A program made the position numbers and the translations under genes. DNA of 64,000 nt from Nymphaea colorata (Eukaryota; Streptophyta; Magnoliopsida; Nymphaeales; Nymphaeaceae): NCBI RefSeq assembly GCF_008831285.2, contig NC_045140.1, forward strand, positions 6,506,505 to 6,570,504. Reading direction: 5' to 3'. This document shows, piece after piece, positions 58,469 through 64,000 of this stretch. Each line of letters opens with the position of its first letter. Position 1 is the first letter of the stretch. The notes under the pieces were generated by a model. That model saw only the letters and a list, made by a program, of their open reading frames with translations. It was not told where the DNA came from and searched no databases.

Positions 58469-59935
58469 CTGCTACTCCCCTGTCTCCTTCCCAAATTTAA
58501 AGGCAAATCCTGGAGGTGCATCCATTTCATTAAGAAATTTATCCCCCTCTAGAGTAGCAAATGGATTAAAATAGATGGTCGAAGAGATAGTACCTTTCTG
58601 TAGACTCTTCCTTGGTGTTAGGCTCTACAGTTTACCATGCTACGCTTTCCACAGAGGCCTATCTTCAGTTGCTTTGTACCCATCTGCTTATCATTTCCTA
58701 ACTCTCACCTGAGATCTGTGCCCCTTTTCTACTTTCTTCCCCTACACGATTATCCACCATTCTGGCATTTTCCTAAGGGTCCTACTACAATAGGTGATTT
58801 TTTATTCTTATACAATTACTTGCTTATAGATTTCCTTCTTCAACACACTCATATTCACCACCAGAATCGACTAGAGCCCACTAGAACCTACACTCCTATT
58901 GTAACAACCTGACCCACTCCTGGGCTTGGACCCTTAGTCTAGTGGATCCCAACCCACTTCCTAATAGTTTCGGTTCTATTCCAAAAAAAAAAAATTAGGA
59001 ACCAGGACAACCAACTATTTAACCCCTTTTATAAGCTCTTGAAGTTTTCTCACAATCTTCAATATGAGACTAAATTTTTAAGGTGTTACAACCCACCTAC
59101 ATGCATCCACGTGTATAGGACCCCAAATTCTAGTGTTGAACCATGCTCTGGTACTACTGTAACGACCTGGAACCAGGACAACCACTTATTTAACAACCTC
59201 TTTTATAAACCCTTCATCCCTCATAATCTTTAATGCGGGACTAAATTTTTAGGGTGTTACACCTATCTTTGTAAAATTTTGTCCCAAATTTTTGTGCATT
59301 TGTCTTCTGCTACAAAGCCTCTCCCATTGCCTTTGCCACCCCTTTGAATGCATATTCCTTCGAAAGATGCACACAAAGATTTGGTAACTGAAGAGCACTG
59401 ATTGTGATTCCTTGATCTTTAGTTCTTCACCTAGTTTCCAGTGGCTCGCAACCCCGGCTCATTTACCCACCCAGGCTCTCTTCCTCAACATAATACGCAG
59501 CTCATCTTTTGACTCAACCGTGATCAAGAATCTCTCCATATCTTCGAAAATTTTGGGTTCCTGATCATCGACCATTGTTTACTAAGTGATTCAAACACAA
59601 AATTGAAATCCAGGCCTGGTCAGGAAACACCTCCAAACAGCCCAGCCACCGCTGCAAATCTGAAAGGTTCTATGCGTCTTTCATATGCATATGGATGAAA
59701 CGATATTAGAGGCCCCTCATCAGTTAACTCCACTTGTGCTTCAGGAATTTCGGCCAGAGATGGATTTTCTACTTTTTTAACCAAGTCTGCACAGCTACGG
59801 ATCTTTCCTTTCTCTAGTCCTTCCCCTTCCTCTGATGGTTGAGGATCATTTTCCAGATCCCATCTAGGGCTAGCGCCTTCCTAGAGCGAGCTCTCAACTT
59901 CCATTCTCCCACAGACCTTTGTCTAGAAACCAAAA
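58469..59935 (-). pseudogene. LINE ORF1 fragment, minus strand
   Basis: Minus-strand translation from 59930 gives an acidic/proline segment (DLENDPQPSEEGEGLEKGK), then CADLVKKVENPSL and a YERRIEPFRF block. EDMERFLITVESKDELRIMLRKR (read with one gap) follows, resembling plant LINE ORF1/DUF4283. After the inserted TRIM it continues to NPFATLEGDKFLNEMDAPPG and F.FKFG ending in a stop at about 58470. The NPF...PPGF.F motif matches ORF1 of the LINE at 4.93-5.06 kb. Frameshifts and stops make it inactive. It abuts the integrase of copia D. Confidence 0.65.
58900..59261 (-). mobile_element. TRIM-like miniature retrotransposon, copy 2
   Basis: LTRs 58900-59090 (191 bases, TGTAACA/TGTTACA ends) and 59158-59261 (internally deleted, 104 bases) flank 67 bases containing a degraded primer-binding site (minus strand TAGTACCAGAGC). 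The element is flanked by a perfect 5-bp duplication CCTAT (58895-58899 and 59262-59266), and it interrupts the LINE ORF1 fragment. It is clearly related to 48949-49390. Confidence 0.85.
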
Positions 59936-60009
59936 TTTTGACCAAATGTGTTGTTGGTCACTTATATATCTATTATTAACTATGTATTTTATACAGTTTT
60001 TTAGGGTGT

Positions 60010-60555
60010 GCACCTGACCCTTCACGCAATGAAGTCTTCATTATGACATGGAGACAAGTAGAAGAAGCGACTATCATAATCGATCGACTAGTAAAGCAAT
60101 TGTAAGTCATATATCTCATTGTTATTAAAAGGTATAATGTTGAAAATTATTTAGTGCAAATGTTATTAGAACTTATATAAATCTGCAGGCTCAGATCAAT
60201 GAAGTGATGTCTAAACTGCCTGAAGACACAAGAGATGATCCATCTCAAAATGAAGTTTTCTCACAAGTGATGTGCCCAAACAAATATGGGCAAGTGCATA
60301 CAAATGGGATGGGAGTCAAATTAGAATTTTATAGTGCAGCTCCTAGTTGAATAAAACTGATGACATAAAATGTGATTTTGTGCGGAGAGGTAAAAGAGAC
60401 AAATATGTGAATTGGAAGCTCGACAAGCTTTGGCAGCTAAACAAGCAGAAAAGAAAGTAAAATGAAATAAAACAAAGAGAAAATAATTGAGTTACAAGCT
60501 CAAGTTAAGTTGTTGATGGCAAGGAAGACAACAACTGAAACATCGGTAAACTAAT
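60010..60555 (+). pseudogene. CACTA/Spm-type transposase fragment (Transposase_24-like)
   Basis: Two coding-like blocks are separated by a possible intron (CAATT|GTAAGT near 60101; TCTGCAG| at 60183-60189). Block 1 reads DPSRNEVFIMTWRQVEEAT; block 2 reads AQINEVMSKLPEDTRDD...NEVFSQVMCPNKYGQVHTNG, which matches the conserved block of plant Ptta/En/Spm transposase-like proteins. A charged coiled tail with ELQAQVKLLMARK follows after stops. The frames do not join cleanly, so it is a decayed fragment. Confidence 0.6.
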
Positions 60556-61470
60556 TGGTAAATATTAAAGGCAAAATTTTCGTATTATTATGTCTATGAT
60601 TGGTAGAAAATTATGTGCTTTATTAGGGCTGACATATGTCATTTGGAGCTATGCTTAGAAAAACTTTTGTGTAAATTGAGTTACAAGTTCTTCCCTTGTT
60701 GGTTTTTCAAGGTTTTTAATAGACCATCATATGTCTTGTGGAGCTGGGCGTAAAAAAAAACTGTCTAAATAAGGTTGGGTAAACGAAATATTTTGTGTAA
60801 ATACATTTCATCTTTTCATACATTTTTTTTGTCTAAACATGGTATGACAAAGACCTCAACATGATAAATCATTTCATTTTCCATGTTGTTCAAAGCAGGC
60901 AACATTTCATTAGCTGAAGTCTATTTATGTAACCATTTTTACCTTGAGAAACCAGTTTCTTTAATTCAATCATGTCCTTCTTCCATTTTAGCATACAGTA
61001 GTCCTGAGTAAATGTTCCTAGCACAGATCCATTTGCATATGATTCTTACCAGCCATGTGACACCAGCATATTTGATTCCTGCGTTTGGACCTTCTCCTAA
61101 GTGGTGCACTTACCTAGAGCACATAACAGTACAAATTTTTAATCTTTTCATAATTATTAGTTATTGTTACTGTTTTGTTTAATCACAAGCTCTTCTCTAC
61201 GACTCTGTGTTTTAACTATAAATCTTTGACAAGACAGGATATTGATTGCCTAAAATTGACAAATTTGATTGGCAGTAATCTATTAAGAACTTATATGCAT
61301 CGGTTCTTTATTGATTATAGTGTCTATCAAAGGGTAAGCCTGCTATTTTTTTTAATTTACAATATTCTGCAAGAAGTTTACAATTAAATATTGAAGTCGC
61401 TTGATTTTTTTCTTTGAGGACTTCCCTCATGCTGCTGTGATTAAGTGGTGGAAAAATACTTAGTGTAAAA
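60556..61470. other. AT-rich, no supported gene
   Basis: Contains the left copy of a 25-bp direct repeat (61025-61049) whose minus strand begins GTAAGAATC like a 5' splice site; the exon-like sequence beside it is not recognisable. Confidence 0.45.
61025..61049 (+). repeat. 25-bp direct repeat, left copy
   Basis: Identical to 62877-62901 (AGATCCATTTGCATATGATT...). The pair brackets the CT/TA-rich element at 61471-62812. Confidence 0.9.
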
Positions 61471-62812
<1,342 letters not shown>

Positions 62813-62876
62813 AAAATTCCAATACTTTTCTTCCTTTTTTGGTTTCTATTGTTAATATAGAGGCGCTAAGTTTTAT

Positions 62877-62901
62877 AGATCCATTTGCATATGATTCTTA
62901 C
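62877..62901 (+). repeat. 25-bp direct repeat, right copy
   Basis: Perfect match to 61025-61049. Confidence 0.9.
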
Positions 62902-63769
62902 TTTAAGCAACAGATACAATAGAAAATAGAAAAAGAACATGCTGCTCAAATTATAGTGCAGTTTCTCTGACCTATTGATCTTTCTTGCTACATGTTTAAC
63001 CTGAAGTATTAGTTTATTTCATGTTGCACTACTTCAATTTGACTTTAAAATCTCTGGATCCAGCATAGTTTGAAGTGCATATAGTTTCATCTGCTAAAGG
63101 TCTTTATGGCTATACAAGAGTGCATTAACCCAGTATTATTACCTGACGATTCCGTCTTCAACAAGTCAGCCAAAATAGATCTAAAAGGTCAAGTTTTTTT
63201 GGGAACCATCTCATTATGACTGAGAATGTTGCATTAACTTGTTTAACTTTGCAGTCAATTTATTGACGTTCCCTACAAATTTTTCCATCTTGGTTTTATA
63301 AATAATCATGAAGTTGATGCAAATCTAGCCTAGTCTTGAAGCATGAGTTTAATTTCAGTAGATGGCATTCCTTACTCAACCTGAAGTTGATTACAACTGT
63401 TAGGAGCTGCAGAATTATATTGTTGTTAGGGTTTTCCCCTTCAACTTATTAAAGAAAAAAAAAAAATATGAGTATGAAAGCTTGAACACTTCTTGTGTAC
63501 TTCTCATCTAATTCTAGTTGGAGATTTGTCACTTTCCAATGCTGATTGATTATAACCACGTATCCACCCATCAAAATTCTCTGCACCTAACAAATGACAA
63601 TACATGAGAAATTGGATGACTTGGCATTGGATTGATCTACTGCTGTCACTTTTTCTATTTTCTTTTGTTTTCCAAAGGCATGCACAGAACTTCGACTATT
63701 CAAACAACAATATGAGTTTTTATATTTTATTTTTCTTCAAAGACAAGTTGTTGTCAGGTAGATTCTTAC
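62902..63769. other. AT-rich, no supported gene
   Basis: Could be intronic if the exon-like frame at 63770-63952 is real; nothing else recognised. Confidence 0.4.
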
Positions 63770-63952
63770 CAAATTATGCCAACATAGATAGCTATCCATG
63801 AGTTGCTTGCACTTATCTCTAAAGTTGCTTGGACTTGAAAGCTTAAGAGACAACAACCTATCCAAGTCTTGCAAATCGCATGTCGCAGATTTTTTTGGGT
63901 TCGGCTCCTTCCATGAATAGCATCCATATTGATTAACATGTACAACCATTTT
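63770..63952 (-). CDS. Candidate exon on minus strand
   Basis: A 60-codon frame (MVVHVNQYGCYSWKEPNPKK..., then CDLQDLDRLLSLKLSSPSNF) runs into a strong donor AATTTG|GTAAGAAT at 63770/63769. The composition is protein-like and soluble with several Cys. I recognise no family and see no partner exon, so it is tentative. Confidence 0.3.
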
Positions 63953-64000
63953 CAAAAAATATTTGGCTCTTTTTTAACCATAATGTGATTTTCATACTTC

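Overview
The window reads as nuclear DNA of a flowering plant. It is AT-rich and intron-scale sparse, and it is dominated by plant-type transposable elements: Ty1/copia, a large-LTR (probably Ty3/gypsy) solo LTR, TRIM, L1-type LINE, hAT-like and CACTA/Spm-like pieces. Long (TA)n and (GA)n microsatellites and plant promoter motifs (TATA boxes, a telo-box, CT-rich leaders) are also present. The species cannot be fixed from the sequence alone.

Only two convincing host protein genes are visible: a pair of single-exon paralogues on the + strand at 10032-10772 (246 aa) and 41349-42230 (293 aa). They share an N-terminal hydrophobic block and a QICASFLN...SLNLLK core. I recognise no family. A 29-codon C-terminal coding tail at 1-90 and a few isolated exon-like stretches with good splice sites (34.5, 35.4-35.7 and 63.8 kb) may belong to other genes but are unproven.

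Layout: 1-1.2 kb, 3' flank of a possible gene; 1.3-3.1 kb, minus-strand hAT transposase relic; 3.5-9.5 kb, decayed L1-type LINE (+); 9.96-10.8 kb, gene 1 with a clear TATA box; 10.8-13.8 kb, no recognised gene; 13.8-32.1 kb, a copia graveyard. That block holds minus- and plus-strand copia pieces duplicated as a composite, a 2600-bp solo LTR with a perfect 5-bp target-site duplication, and three different copia elements joined head to tail without intervening LTRs. 32.1-39.8 kb is AT-rich intergenic DNA with promoter-like blocks, a GC-rich element and a CACTA-like end. 40.7-42.5 kb holds gene 2 with repeats on both sides. 43-48 kb holds microsatellites, a GA-rich element and a second CACTA-like end. 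TRIM copy 1 lies at 48.9-49.4 kb, and 49.4-55.2 kb has no recognised genes apart from a GCAG-rich minisatellite. 55.2-58.5 kb is the best-preserved copia (minus strand, with a 3' LTR). 58.5-59.9 kb is a minus-strand LINE ORF1 relic carrying TRIM copy 2 with a perfect 5-bp duplication. 60.0-60.6 kb is a CACTA-type transposase fragment, and 61-64 kb holds a CT-rich/TA-rich element plus a possible exon.

The most useful biology is (i) the unrecognised paralogous gene pair separated by about 31 kb of transposon-filled DNA, and (ii) the order of insertions and duplications that can be read directly from target-site duplications and from filled versus empty sites in duplicated copia copies. I see no operons, CRISPR, rRNA or tRNA genes.
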